A DNA stretch of 64,000 bases from Pseudothauera nasutitermitis (GTDB taxonomy: Bacteria; Pseudomonadota; Gammaproteobacteria; Burkholderiales; Rhodocyclaceae), in assembly GCF_004801295.1 (NCBI RefSeq), contig NZ_SSOC01000006.1, positions 1 through 64,000 on the forward strand, given 5' to 3'. Positions 28,880-39,900 of this stretch are shown here, piece by piece. Within the stretch, counting starts at the first letter, position 1; every line of letters begins with the position of its first letter. The position numbers and the translations under genes were made by a program. The notes below the pieces were generated by a model. The model did not search any database and was not told the DNA's origin. It worked only from the letters and a program-made list of their open reading frames with translations.

Positions 28880-29718
28880 CACAGGTCCTCCCGCGGCAGT
28901 TCTTGTTCTCGCATGTCTTCCACCCTGGGGTCGTGTTCCGCCTCGTTGCGCTCGATGGCCGACGCGGTCTCGCCGAGGTAGGCCTCCAGCACGCGCGTGT
29001 CCGAGCGCACGGTGTGGAAGTCGCCCTGGATCAGCACCTTGCCCTCGGCCATGCACACCACCGGGTCGCACAGCTTCTCGATCATCTCCATGTCGTGCTC
29101 GATGAGGATGAAGGTGTAGCCGCGTTCGCGGTTGAGGATCAGGATCTTCTCTTCGAGCTTGCGCAGCAGGGTGCGGTTGACGCCGGCGGCCGGCTCGTCG
29201 AGCAGCACCAGTTGGGCGTCGGTCATCATCGTGCGGCCCAGTTCGAGCAGCTTCTTCTGGCCGCCAGAGAGGTTGCCGGCGCGCTCGTGGGCGACGTGGC
29301 CGAGTTCCAGGAAGGCCAGCGTGTCCTCGGCCTTGCGGTGCACCTCCTCTTCGGCGCGGCGCACCTTGCCCCAGGCCAGCCAGTTGGCGAACAGGCTTTC
29401 GCCCGGCTGGCGCGGCGGCACCATCATCAGGTTCTCCAGCGCGGTCAGGCGGTGGAACTCGTGGGGAATCTGGAAGGTGCGCACCAGGCCCTTGTGGAAC
29501 AGCGCGTCGGTGGGCAGGTGGGTGACGTCCTCGCCAAGGAAGCGGATGGTGCCCGAGGTCGGTTGCAGGGCGCCGGCGATGAGATTGAAGAGCGTCGTCT
29601 TGCCCGCGCCGTTCGGGCCGATCAGGCCGAGAATCTCGCCCTTGTTCACGCGCAGCGAACAGCCATCGACCGCGTGAAAGCCCCCGAACGCTTTGACCAG
29701 GCCGTCCAGTTCTAGCAT
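28879..29718 (-). CDS. livG: branched-chain amino acid ABC transporter, ATPase LivG
   Basis: A 279-residue ABC ATPase: Walker A GPNGAGKTT, signature LSGGQKKLLELGR, Walker B LVLLDEPAAGVNR, switch His in LIEHDMEM. The C-terminus has a short acidic extension beyond the usual LivG end (NEAEHDPRVEDMREQ), which overlaps the livF start region. First gene of the leftward liv operon. About 100 bases upstream separate it from ggpPS and contain a GC-rich hairpin at 29761-29793 without a T-run. Confidence 0.92.
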   Translation of the reverse strand: MLELDGLVKAFGGFHAVDGCSLRVNKGEILGLIGPNGAGKTTLFNLIAGALQPTSGTIRFLGEDVTHLPTDALFHKGLVRTFQIPHEFHRLTALENLMMVPPRQPGESLFANWLAWGKVRRAEEEVHRKAEDTLAFLELGHVAHERAGNLSGGQKKLLELGRTMMTDAQLVLLDEPAAGVNRTLLRKLEEKILILNRERGYTFILIEHDMEMIEKLCDPVVCMAEGKVLIQGDFHTVRSDTRVLEAYLGETASAIERNEAEHDPRVEDMREQELPREDL

Positions 29719-29822
29719 GTTGTTGTCCAGTGGGCGCCGCCCCGCCGTGGGCGCGGCGCGGACCCCCGCCGGCCGCGCGGGCCGCCGGGGGTCGGTTATG
29801 TTTCGGTTATGGGGCGGGGAGA

Positions 29823-32150
29823 TTACCGTATTGGGTGGCGTGCGGGAAGTTCGGGAGAACCAGCAGTCCCCGGCGCCCCCGGTTGGGCCGTTGCCTGGGG
29901 TGCGGCGGAAAGACTGGATGCGGCCGCCTCGGTGACCGCGTCGAGAAAGTCCTGCCCCCAGCGGTGGATGTCGTTGTGGCGGACCACGCCGAACAGTTCG
30001 CGCAGGCGCGCCTCGGCCTCGGCGCGGTTCATCGCGATGCCCAGATAGAGCTTTTCGCGCAGGTCGACGGGGTCGTGCGGGTTGGTCAGCAGCGCGCCGT
30101 GCAGTTCGGCGGCGGCGCCGGCGAATTCGGACAGCACCAGCACTCCGCGCCCTTCGGTGAGGCCCTGCACGGCCACGTATTCCTTGGCCACCAGATTCAG
30201 CCCGTCGCGCAGCGGGGTGATCCACATCACGTCGGCCATGGCGTACCAGGCCACCACCTCCTCGAACGGCAGCGCGCGGAAGAAGAACTGCACCGGCGTC
30301 CAGCCCACGCTGGAAAAGCGCCCGTTGATGCGCCCCACGGCCTGCTCGATCTGGTGCTGCAGGGTGTCGTAGATGGTCATCTCGCGCGCCGCCGGCACGC
30401 ACACGGCGAGCAGCGAGACCTTGCCGCGCAGTTCCGGGTGGGTGTCGAGCAGTGCCTCGAAGGCGCCCAGCTTCTCCAGCGTGCCTTTGGTGTAATCCAG
30501 CCGTTCCACCGACAGGATCACGCGCTGCCCGGCCAGTTCGCGGCGCAGCGCGGCCATGCGTTCGGCGTTGCGCGGGTCGTCGAGCACCGCGCGCACGCGG
30601 CCCACGTCCAGCCCCACCGGGTGCGCGCCCAGGCCGATGCGCCGGCCATGCACCTCGATGGCCGTGGTGACTTCCTCCAGGCCCACCGCGCAGCCGTAGC
30701 TGAGAAAGCGCGGCGCGCAGCTTTTCGTCTCGAGCACCTTGACCGGCGCCACGCCGCGCGCCACGTCGACGAAGTTCTCCGCCTGGCGCGGAATGTGGAA
30801 GCCCACGTAGTCGCACTGCAGCAGGCTGCCGACGATCTCGCGCCGCCACGGCAGCACGTTGAACACGTCGGCCGAGGGGAAATAGGTGTGGTGGAAGAAG
30901 GCGATCTTCAGGTCCGGGCGCAGTTCGCGCAGGAAGGCCGGCACCATCCACAGGTTGTAGTCGTGAAGCCACACCACCGCACCCTCGGCGGCTTCCGCCG
31001 CGGTGCGTTCGGCGAACAGGCGGTTGACCTTGAGGAACACCACCCAGTCTTCGTCGCGGAACACCGCGCGTTCCCAGAAAGTGTGCAGCGTGGGCCAGAA
31101 GGCTTCCTTGGAGAAGCGCTTGTAGAACACGTCCACGTCTTCCTTGGAGAGCGCCACGCGGGCGGCCACCAGGTTGGGATAGCGGGCGCGATCCACGTCG
31201 GTGTGCGTCTCGAAGGGGATGGCGCGCTTGGGGTCGTGGATGGACCAGGCTACCCAGGCACCGCGCCGGCCGTCGCCGAAGAAGCCCAGCAGCGTCGGAA
31301 TGATGCCGTTGGGCGAGGTCGGCCGGCGGCGCACGATGCGGCCCTCCTCGAAGCCCTCCTCGTAGGGCAGGCGGTGGTACACCATCACCAGGTCGGAACG
31401 CCCGCGCGCCTCCATGGCGCGCAGTTCGGCCTCCACGCCCTGCGGGCCGAGGAAGCCGAAATGGCCGATGGCCTCCAGGATGCCGCCGCAGCCGGTATGC
31501 GCGGAATGCAGCACGCGCGCGCGGTCGCGGGTGGCTTCGAGCAGTGCGGGTTCGGATTCGCCCACGCACACGCCCTTGAAGCCGGCCTCGAACATCGACA
31601 GATCGTTGAGCGTGTCGCCGGCCACCAGCACCTCGTCGGGGTGGATGGCCAGGTGGGCGACCAGCGCGCGCAGCGTGCTGCCCTTGTTCACCCCGCGCGG
31701 CAGGATGTCCAGATACATGTCGGCCGAATACAGCACGTCGCAGCCCAGCGCCTCGGCGGTGGCGCGCACCTCGTCATCGACCGCGCCGGCCGCGCAGAAG
31801 TACGAGCAGCGCCGCTGCTGCGGCACCTCCTGGCGTTCCAGCGCGGGAAAGCGTGCCATCGCGTCGGCCACCGCGCGCTCGCCCGGCCAGCGCTGTTCCA
31901 CCTCGGTCTGCAGGGGCAGCACGGCCTGCCGGCTGTGGCCGTCGACCACGGTGGCGCCGACGTCGCAGACGATGTAGTCGGGCACCGGAATGGTGGGATC
32001 GGCGAGCAGCGGCAGCACCACCTCCAGGCCGCGCCCGGTGACGAACACCAGGCGGATTTCGGGGTGCGCGCTGATCAGTTGGTAGAGGCGCTGGCGATTG
32101 TCCGGATCGCCGGCGAGAAAGGTGCCGTCCAGGTCGGTGGCAAGCAGCAT
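29823..32150 (-). CDS. ggpPS: glucosylglycerol-phosphate phosphatase/synthase fusion (GgpPS-like)
   Basis: A 775-residue two-domain enzyme. Residues 1-250 are a HAD-type phosphatase (DLDGTFLAGD with the nucleophile Asp, later AGDTLNDLSMF), and residues about 260-730 a GT20 glycosyltransferase (WLHDYNLWMVPAF, FFHHTYFPSADVFN, SVERLDYTKGTLEKL, TPLRDGLNLVAKEYVA). GT20 enzymes with a C-terminal phosphatase are OtsA/OtsB; the N-terminal phosphatase order is that of the GgpPS proteins of Azotobacter/Pseudomonas, which make the osmolyte glucosylglycerol from ADP-glucose and glycerol 3-phosphate. I favour this over trehalose synthesis but substrate cannot be proven by eye. The C-terminal 30 residues are low-complexity Ala/Pro. 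Confidence 0.75.
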   Translation of the reverse strand: MLLATDLDGTFLAGDPDNRQRLYQLISAHPEIRLVFVTGRGLEVVLPLLADPTIPVPDYIVCDVGATVVDGHSRQAVLPLQTEVEQRWPGERAVADAMARFPALERQEVPQQRRCSYFCAAGAVDDEVRATAEALGCDVLYSADMYLDILPRGVNKGSTLRALVAHLAIHPDEVLVAGDTLNDLSMFEAGFKGVCVGESEPALLEATRDRARVLHSAHTGCGGILEAIGHFGFLGPQGVEAELRAMEARGRSDLVMVYHRLPYEEGFEEGRIVRRRPTSPNGIIPTLLGFFGDGRRGAWVAWSIHDPKRAIPFETHTDVDRARYPNLVAARVALSKEDVDVFYKRFSKEAFWPTLHTFWERAVFRDEDWVVFLKVNRLFAERTAAEAAEGAVVWLHDYNLWMVPAFLRELRPDLKIAFFHHTYFPSADVFNVLPWRREIVGSLLQCDYVGFHIPRQAENFVDVARGVAPVKVLETKSCAPRFLSYGCAVGLEEVTTAIEVHGRRIGLGAHPVGLDVGRVRAVLDDPRNAERMAALRRELAGQRVILSVERLDYTKGTLEKLGAFEALLDTHPELRGKVSLLAVCVPAAREMTIYDTLQHQIEQAVGRINGRFSSVGWTPVQFFFRALPFEEVVAWYAMADVMWITPLRDGLNLVAKEYVAVQGLTEGRGVLVLSEFAGAAAELHGALLTNPHDPVDLREKLYLGIAMNRAEAEARLRELFGVVRHNDIHRWGQDFLDAVTEAAASSLSAAPQATAQPGAPGTAGSPELPARHPIR

Positions 32151-32211
32151 GTGCGTTTCTCCTGGGAAGGGTGAGCGCCGACATGGGATGCCGACAACGT
32201 GGGTGCGTGGT

Positions 32212-33471
32212 TCAGTCGGCGTGTGTGGCCGCCGGGGCTTCCGGCGGCGCGGCCTCGGGCGGGTTCATCATCTCCAGCACGGTGGGTGAGGTGCGCAGCA
32301 TCGGCATGAACTGCGCGGGGTCATCGACGATCTCATCCGCGCCGCGGCGTGCCTGCAGCAGCGCGAAGGCGGCCGCCGGGGCGAACATCGCGGCGAAATA
32401 CAGCGGCAGCGCGGCCGGGCCGATCCAGTCCATCAGCACGCCGGCCAGCGCCGGGCCGACGGCCGCCGCCGCGCCATGCACCAGCAGCAGGCCGGCGTTG
32501 CCGGAGAGGATCTCGTCGTGGTGCAGGTGGTCGATGAGGTGGGCGACCACCACCGGATACACCGCGAAGGCGGCCGCGCCGAAAATTGCGCAGCCCACCA
32601 GCACGGCCAGGCCGAAGTTGCCCAGGATGGCCATCATCACCCCCCCGGCGGCAGCCACCGCGGCCACCAGCGCCAGTGCGTAGCGGCGGTCCATGCTGTC
32701 CGACAGCCGGCCGATGGGCCACTGCAGCAGGGCGCCGGCCAGGATCGTCAGGCTGATGAACGTCGCCACGCCGTCCGCCGGCAGGCCGATGCGGCCGGCG
32801 TATACCGCGCCCAGCCCCCAGAACGCGCCCATCGCCAGCCCGGAGGCCAGCGCGCCGCCGATCGCCACCGGGGCTGCCTCCCACAGGCGGCGGATGGGCA
32901 GGCGCGGGGTATCGGTGAGCGGCGGCGGCGGCAGGCGGGTGGCCATCACCGGCATCAGCGCCAGCATCACGCTGATTGCCGCCACCGCGAACAGGGTGAA
33001 CGCCGCCGGCGCGGCGAGATGGAGAAACTGCTGCGCGCCGGCCAGCGCGAACAGGTTCACCGCCATGTAGATGGCGAAGATCTGTCCGCGCCGCTCGCCC
33101 GGCGCCTGGCTGTTCAGCCAGCTCTCGATCACCGTGTAGAAACCCACCAGGGCGATGCCGGTGATCACCCGCAGCAGCATCCAGAACCACGCCTCGGCGA
33201 GCAGCGCGTGCGCCAGCACGCAGGCCGCCGTGGCCGCGCCGAAAAAGGCGAAGGCGCGCACATGGCCCATGCGGCGGATCAACGGCGGGGCCACGAAGGT
33301 GCCGGCGAAGAAACCGACGAAGTAGGCAGAGCCGATCAGCCCCAGGGTCTGGTCGCTGAACCCCTCCACGCTGCCGCGCAGGGCCAGCAGCGTGTTGAGC
33401 AGCCCGGTGCCGGTGAGCATCAGGGCGATTCCGGCGAGCAGTGCGCCGATGGGTAGCAGCAGGGGCAGCAT
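32212..33471 (-). CDS. MFS transporter (YcaD-like)
   Basis: A 419-residue major facilitator with 12 membrane segments: GSAYFVGFFAGTFVAPPLIRRMG (motif A-like), FYTVIESWLNSQAPGERRGQ after TM4, and a C-terminal Pro/Glu-rich tail. This matches the YcaD/sugar-like MFS group. ATG 33471 is used; the frame stays open for another 1,300 codons but only as the antisense of cdiA. It lies 61 bases upstream of ggpPS in the same direction, so the two may be co-transcribed; whether it moves the osmolyte or its precursor is unknown. Confidence 0.8.
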   Translation of the reverse strand: MLPLLLPIGALLAGIALMLTGTGLLNTLLALRGSVEGFSDQTLGLIGSAYFVGFFAGTFVAPPLIRRMGHVRAFAFFGAATAACVLAHALLAEAWFWMLLRVITGIALVGFYTVIESWLNSQAPGERRGQIFAIYMAVNLFALAGAQQFLHLAAPAAFTLFAVAAISVMLALMPVMATRLPPPPLTDTPRLPIRRLWEAAPVAIGGALASGLAMGAFWGLGAVYAGRIGLPADGVATFISLTILAGALLQWPIGRLSDSMDRRYALALVAAVAAAGGVMMAILGNFGLAVLVGCAIFGAAAFAVYPVVVAHLIDHLHHDEILSGNAGLLLVHGAAAAVGPALAGVLMDWIGPAALPLYFAAMFAPAAAFALLQARRGADEIVDDPAQFMPMLRTSPTVLEMMNPPEAAPPEAPAATHAD

Positions 33472-33960
33472 GCGGTCGTGTTCTTCCGTTTCCGCTGCCG
33501 CGCGAGGGGGGCGGGCGGCGGGGAACCGGCGCCACGGTGTTCGCCGTCCGTCCGAAGGCGGATGACCCGTCGCGCCAATATATTTGCGCCAATATTCTAA
33601 CGCAAAGCGACCCGGCCCGTGCGGCCCAGCAATGCTTGTTTGCACTGGGCTCCCTGGCGAGTTTGCCGCGCAGAGGAGAAATTTTTTGACATACTTTTTT
33701 TGGATAACTAAATTAGTTCTGTTGCATGACCAGATTGAACTTATTTTCCGTTGGCATTGAACGCTTGGCGAAGCATGCCTCAGGCAGGCTCGCGGCGTCC
33801 GCCGGCGATCTTTCCTCCATGCCTTTCCGGCCTCATCCCCCTTCGCCTGTCTCCCGCTCCGAGGCCCAGTCTCTCGTACGCCCGGACGTTCTGCCCGCCG
33901 GCGAGCACCCGCTGCACTTGCGCGTCGAACTCCTCCTCTGACCGAGCCGCCTTTCCCGCC
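33472..33960 (+). promoter_or_regulatory. cdiA promoter and long leader region
   Basis: TTGACA at 33686-33691 and TAAATT at 33709-33714, with a 17-base spacer in an unusually T-rich stretch, make a good sigma-70 promoter pointing at the cdiA-like gene. The predicted 5' untranslated leader would then be about 240 bases to ATG 33961. A short ATG frame at 33726 (71 codons) and a TTG frame at 33751 that reads into cdiA both occur in the leader; neither has a clear ribosome site or recognisable content. Confidence 0.55.
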
Positions 33961-36900
33961 ATGAAGAACACCACCGCCTCTGTGCCGGAAACGCCGATGA
34001 ACCTGCGCAGCCCGGCCAGCCGCAGCCTGGCCTGGGTGCTCACCGCCACGCTGACCCTCAACCCGATGGCACCCGCGCTGGCCCAGATCACGGTGGCAAA
34101 CGGCACGACCACGCTCGGCCAGGCCGGCAACGGCGTGCCGGTGGTCAACATCGCCGCGCCCAACGCACGCGGGCTGTCGCACAACCGCTTCACCGACTAC
34201 AACGTCGGCAGCCAGGGGCTGATCCTCAACAACGCCACCGAGCGCACCCAGTCGACCCAACTCGGCGGGATCATCCTCGGCAACCCCAATCTGCAGGGCA
34301 AGGCCGCCGGGATGATCCTCAACGAGGTAACCGGCACCAACCCCAGCCAGTTGCGCGGCTACACCGAGGTGGCCGGGCAGGCCGCGCGGGTCATAGTCGC
34401 CAACCCCCACGGCATCAGCTGCGACGGCTGCGGTTTCATCAACACCCCGCGGGCGACCCTCTCCACTGGCCGGCCGATCCTCGAAGACGGGCGCCTGGAT
34501 CACTTCGACGTGGATGGCGGGCAGATCGCCATCGAGGGGGCCGGGCTCAACGCCAGCAATATCGACCAGTTCGACCTGATCACCCGCAGCGCGCGGATCA
34601 ACGCCGAGATTCACGCCAACCGGCTGAACATCGTCGCCGGGCGCAACCAGGTGGACGCCGACAGCCTGGCCGCTACCGCCAAGGCCGGCGCCGGCAGCGC
34701 GCAGCCCATGCTGGCCATCGACAGTTCGGCGCTGGGCGGCATGTACGCCGGCGCCATCCGCCTGGTGGGTACCGAGGCCGGGGTAGGGGTGAAGCTGGCC
34801 GGCGATCTGGCGGCCAGCGCCGGCGACATCCGCATCGATGCCAGCGGCAAGCTGAGCCTGGCGCAGACGGCTGCCGCTGGCGATCTGGCGCTCAAGGCCG
34901 GCGACCTGGATCTGACCGGCAAGACCTACGCCGGCGGCGAGGCCGAGATCGCCGCCCAGGGCCGGCTCGACGTGCGGCAGAGCCTGGCGGCGGCGGGCAC
35001 GGTCACCTTGCAGGGGGCGCAGGTGGTCAACCAGGGGGTGGTCGAGGCGGGTGTCCAGCCGGACAACGGCCGCGCCGCTGCCGACCTGCGGGTCAGCGCC
35101 CAGCAACTGCGCAATGCCGGCACCTTGATCGGCAATGGTCAGCTCGACGTCAAGGTCGAGCAGAGCCTGGACAACCGTGGCGGCACCCTCAGCGGCAAGA
35201 GCCTGGCCCAGGTCGAGGCTGGGCATCTGGACAACCGCCAGGGCCGGGTGCTGGCCGAGCAACAGTTGAAGATCGACGGCACGCACCTCGACAACGCGGG
35301 GGGCCTGCTGCAAAGCCAGGGGAGCGTCGCGATCAGCGTGCGCGAGGCGCTCGACAACCGCCAGGGCGATATCCACAGCCATGGCGACCTCCAGCTCACG
35401 GCTGGGCGGCTGGACAACCGCGAGGATGGCCTGATCCTCAGTCAGACCCGTCTGGACGCCGCTATTGGCCAATTGGACAACCGTGGCGGTGTACTCAGTG
35501 GCAGGCAGGCGCTGAGCCTGAGCGCACAAGGGGTCGACAACCGCGACCAGGGGCTGATCAACAGCGCCGGCGCCCTCGCCCTCGACGCCGACCGGCTCGA
35601 CTCCTCCAATCGGGGCGAAGTGTCCGCCAAGGGGACGCTCGCCGTGCGTGTGGGCGAACTGGTGCAGCACGGCGGCCAACTGATCGGCGAGGGCAGCGTC
35701 AGCCTCGACCTGCGGAGCGGCACCCTGGACAACCAGGGCGGCCTGATCGCTGCCGGGGAAGATCTGACCCTGAGCCAGGTCGGCGAACTGAGGAACGGCG
35801 GCGGCGAGCTGTCGAGTACGGGTGATATGGCCATTGCCGGCCGGCAACTGGACAACAGTCAAGGTGGCCGGTTGATTGCTGCAGGGCAACTGGCGCTCGA
35901 TGTCGACTCGGTGGACAACTCGGGCGCTGGGCTGCTCTCTGGCTGGAGCGGCATTCGTATCGACGGCGCCAGTCTCGACAACCGCGACCAGGGCACCGTC
36001 TCCAGTCGTGACGGCGCGCTGGAGGTGAACCTCAGCGGCACGCTCGACAACAGTGGCGGCGGGGCGCTGGTCAGCCAGGGCGCCCAGCGCCTTCGGGCCG
36101 GCAGCCTGGACAACCATGGCCAGGGCATCCTCTCCAGCGAAACCGGCATCGACCTGAACATCGCCGGCACGCTGAACAACGCCAGCCAGGGCCTGATTAG
36201 CGCCCCGGATCTCAGCCTCGAGGCCGGTCAGGTGCTCAACCAGGACGGCCGGATCGTCTCGGCGGGTGATCTGCTGCTCAGCGGCGGCGGCCTCGACAAC
36301 AGCGGCGGCAGCCTGACCGCCGCCCGAACCCTGAGCGCCAGCCTGAGCGGAACCCTGCGCAACAACAGCGCCGGTCAGCTCGCCAGCGGCGGGCCGCTGG
36401 TACTGAACCTGGGCAGCCTCGACAACCGTGGCGGGCAACTGGCCAGCCAGGGCCCGCTGGAACTGTTCGCCGCCAGCCTGGACAACACCCAAGGTGTCCT
36501 GGCCGGCCAGGGTGACATGACGCTGAAGCTCAGCGGTGCCCTGATCAACCGCGCCGAAGGACTGATCTACAGTCGCCAGGGCGGCCTGACGATCGAAGCG
36601 GACAGCCTGATCAACGATGCCGGCACCCTGCAGGCCAGGGGCCTGATCGATGTCGTCATCGAGGCGGCCGCGAGCAACCAGAGTGGGCGCATACTCAGCG
36701 AAAGCGGCGACCTCGAGCTGAGCGCCGAACGCCTGGACAACAGCAATGGTGGCATCCTTGCCAGTACCCTCGGTGGCATCAAGCTGGCCCTGGCCAGCCT
36801 GTTCGACAACCGTGGCGGCACCACCCAGGCCAAGCAGGATATCGACCTGAACACCACGGCTAACGGCCAGGTGCTCAATGCCGGCGGGCACCTCTCCGCC

Positions 36901-39900
36901 GTTGCGGGCAATGCCCGTATCCAGACCGGCACCTTCGACAACCAGGGCGGCGGCCTGTACGCCGGCAGCCTGCTCAACCTGTACGCCGGCAGCTTCGCCA
37001 ACCAGGGCGCGGCCGCCGGCCAGGGCGGCAAGGTCGCGGCGCACAGCATCGACTTCAGTCTGAGTGGCGCGCTGAACAATGCCCATGGCCTGATCGAGGC
37101 CGGGGATGCCCTGCGCTTCGGCGCCGCCAGCCTGGACAACCGCCAGGGTGCCCTGCGTGCCTTGGGCCAGGGCGGCGAGAGCCGCCTGACCACCAGCGGT
37201 GCGTTGGACAACCGTGGCGGCCGCATCGAAGTGGCCAATAGCGACCTTGCCCTGACCCCCGGCAGCCTGCTCAATGCCGACGGTTCGATCCTGCACCTCG
37301 GCAGCGGCAACTTCGGCCTGGCCAGCAGCAGCCTGGTGCAGGCCGGTGGCACACTGATCAGCAACGGCGCCCTGAGCGTCAATGCGGCCACCTGGAACCA
37401 CAGCGGCACCCTGCAGGCGCGCGAGCTGACCCTCGACGTCGGCACCTTCACCCAGAGCGCCAGCGGTCAGTTGCTGGCGACGCAGCGCCTGAGCGCCCGC
37501 GGCGGCGACTGGAGCAACGCCGGCCTGATCGCCAGCGACGGCAGCCTCGAGTTGACCCTGAGCGGTGCCTACGGCGGCAGCGGTCGCCTGACCAGCCTGG
37601 GCGACCTCAGCCTACAGGGCGCCAGCCTCGACCTGGCCGACGCCGGCAGCATCGCCGGTGGTGCGCTCAGCCAGTTGACCTTCAGCGGCCAGGCCGTCAA
37701 CCGTGGCCAACTCACCGCCGACGGCGACCTCACCGTGCGCGCCGCCAGCCTGATCAACTCCGGCACCCTGGGCAGCGCCGAGAACCTTCGGCTGTATGCC
37801 CCGACCCTGCGCAACGAGAACGGCCTGATCTTCAGCGGCGGGGACATGGCGCTGCGGGTGAACAGCTTCACCAACCGGTTTGCGGATGTGTACAGCCTGG
37901 GGGCCATCGACCTGGCGCAGGACGACGAGGGCCATGCGGGCGCTCTACTGGAGAACATCTCCGCCACACTGGAGTCGGCAGGCGACCTCAGTCTGGCCGT
38001 CTCGCAGTTGATCAACCGCAAGGACGTCTTCGCCGTCGAGTATGAACAGGCCTCGGGGCAGATCAGCGTCAGATGCTACGACTGCGGCGGCGATCACCAT
38101 AACGTGGACTACATTGCCAGGGAGGTCTTCGAGAGCCGAGTCGTCGAAGACTCTCCCAGTGCCCTGCTGCAAAGCGGGGCCGATCTGAACCTGGTGGTTG
38201 GCAGCCTGGAAAACCGCTACAGCACCATCGCCGCTGCCGGCGACCTGCGCATCGAGGCAGAGCGTCTGGATAACCAGGGCGCCGCCACCGGACAGAGCGT
38301 GCGAATCCGCACCTGGAATACCGGCCGGGTGACCGACGGCACCGATGAGCGTTTCCGCTACAACCACATCAACCCCTACAATGCCCAGGCCCTGCCCAAG
38401 GAGGTGCCCGTCGAAGCCCTGTCGCGTTTCACCCTGGTGAGTGACATCACCGAGGTCACGCCGACCGGGGTGGCAGCCGCGGCCATCATCCAGGCAGGTG
38501 GCGCCGTTTCCGTCACCGTTGCGGGTGCTGTGGACAACGGCGTCGTGCTGCAGCAAGCCGTGGCGAGCGGTTCGGAGCGGGAGGCAGGTACTGCCGTGCA
38601 TGGCTCGACCCAGCCCGTGGTCGTCACCCTCAACCCCCAGCTACCGCCTGATCTTTCCCAGCAGCAGGTCAACCCGCTTGAGCTGCCAGGCTTCAGCCTG
38701 CCTGTCGGCGATAACGGCCTGTTCCGCCTGAGTGGCCAGGGAGGCGAGCAGCAATCCGCCAGCGCCGGTCATGGCGACAGCCTGCCGGCCCAGCAGTTGC
38801 AGCATGCCCAGGGCTCGCCCATCGCCTCCCGTCCGGCAGGTGCCCACCCGTACCTGATCGAAACCAACCCTGCGCTGACCGAGCTGGCCCACTTCCTGGG
38901 CTCGGACTACCTGCTGGCCAACCTCGGCTACGACCCGGACCAGGCGCAGAAACGCCTGGGCGACGGGCTGTACGAGCAGCGTCTGATCCGCGAAGCGGTG
39001 GTGGCGCGCACCGGTCAGCGCTACCTGGCCGGGCTGAGCAGCGACGAGGCGATGTACCGCTACCTGATGGACAACGCGGTGGCGAGCAAGGACGCGCTGA
39101 ACCTGTCGGTGGGGGTGAGCCTGACGGCCGACCAGGTGGCCGCGCTCACGCACGACATCGTGTGGCTGGAAGCGTACGAAGTGAATGGGGAAGAAGTGCT
39201 GGTGCCGGTGCTCTATCTGGCCCAGGCCGAGGGCCGGCTGGCGGCCAACGGCGCGCTGATCCAGGGCCGTGACGTGACCCTGATCAGCGGCGGCGCACTG
39301 AACAACCAGGGCACCCTGCGCGCCAGCGGCGAGCTGGATCTGAGTGCCCAGCACATCGCCAACAGCGGGCTGATCGAAGCCGAGGAGCGCCTGCAACTGC
39401 TGGCCACCGAGAGCATCCGCAACGTCCAGGGCGGGATCATCAACGGGCGCGACGTCAGCCTGATCGCCGGGCAGGACATCCTCAACGCGCGTACGGTGAC
39501 GAGCTATTCCGCCGAAGGGCGGGGTTTCAGCCAGTATGGCAGCCTGCTCGACAACGCGGCACAGATCGAGGCGAGGGGGGATCTCAGTCTGTCGGCGGGT
39601 CGCGATATCCAGAATACAGGGGGGGCGCTGAGCGCCGCTGGCAACGCCGAACTTCACGCCGGCAACGACCTGGTGATTAGCGCCGCGCAAGCGCAAGAAG
39701 GCCAGATGCGCCAGGACAAGCGTCATTTCTGGAGCGCAGGACAGACCACCCAGCATGCCGCCGACGTGACGGTGGGCGGTCACCTGGAGGCCGCTGCCGG
39801 GCGTGACCTTGCGGTGATCGCCAGCCGGGTGCAAGCCGGCGGGGACGCGTTCCTGCTGGCCGGCGGCGACCTGACGCTGTCGTCGGCGGCCGACGTCTCG

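Noticed and set aside
29761-29793. GC-rich hairpin between ggpPS and livG as terminator
   Set aside because: Strong stem but no T-run on either side, so I do not call it an intrinsic terminator.
33726-33941. 71-codon ATG frame in the cdiA leader
   Set aside because: Within the 5' leader, Pro/Leu-rich, no ribosome site and no known domain; mentioned only as a possible uORF.
32212-37401. Minus-strand open frame of 1,729 codons
   Set aside because: Only the part from 33471 leftward is an MFS gene. The rest is antisense to the repetitive cdiA coding strand, whose codon pattern removes stops in that frame.
35160-37760. Short tandem repeats considered as a CRISPR array or VNTR
   Set aside because: The repeat units are degenerate, in frame and variable in length; they encode FHA-1 stalk repeats.
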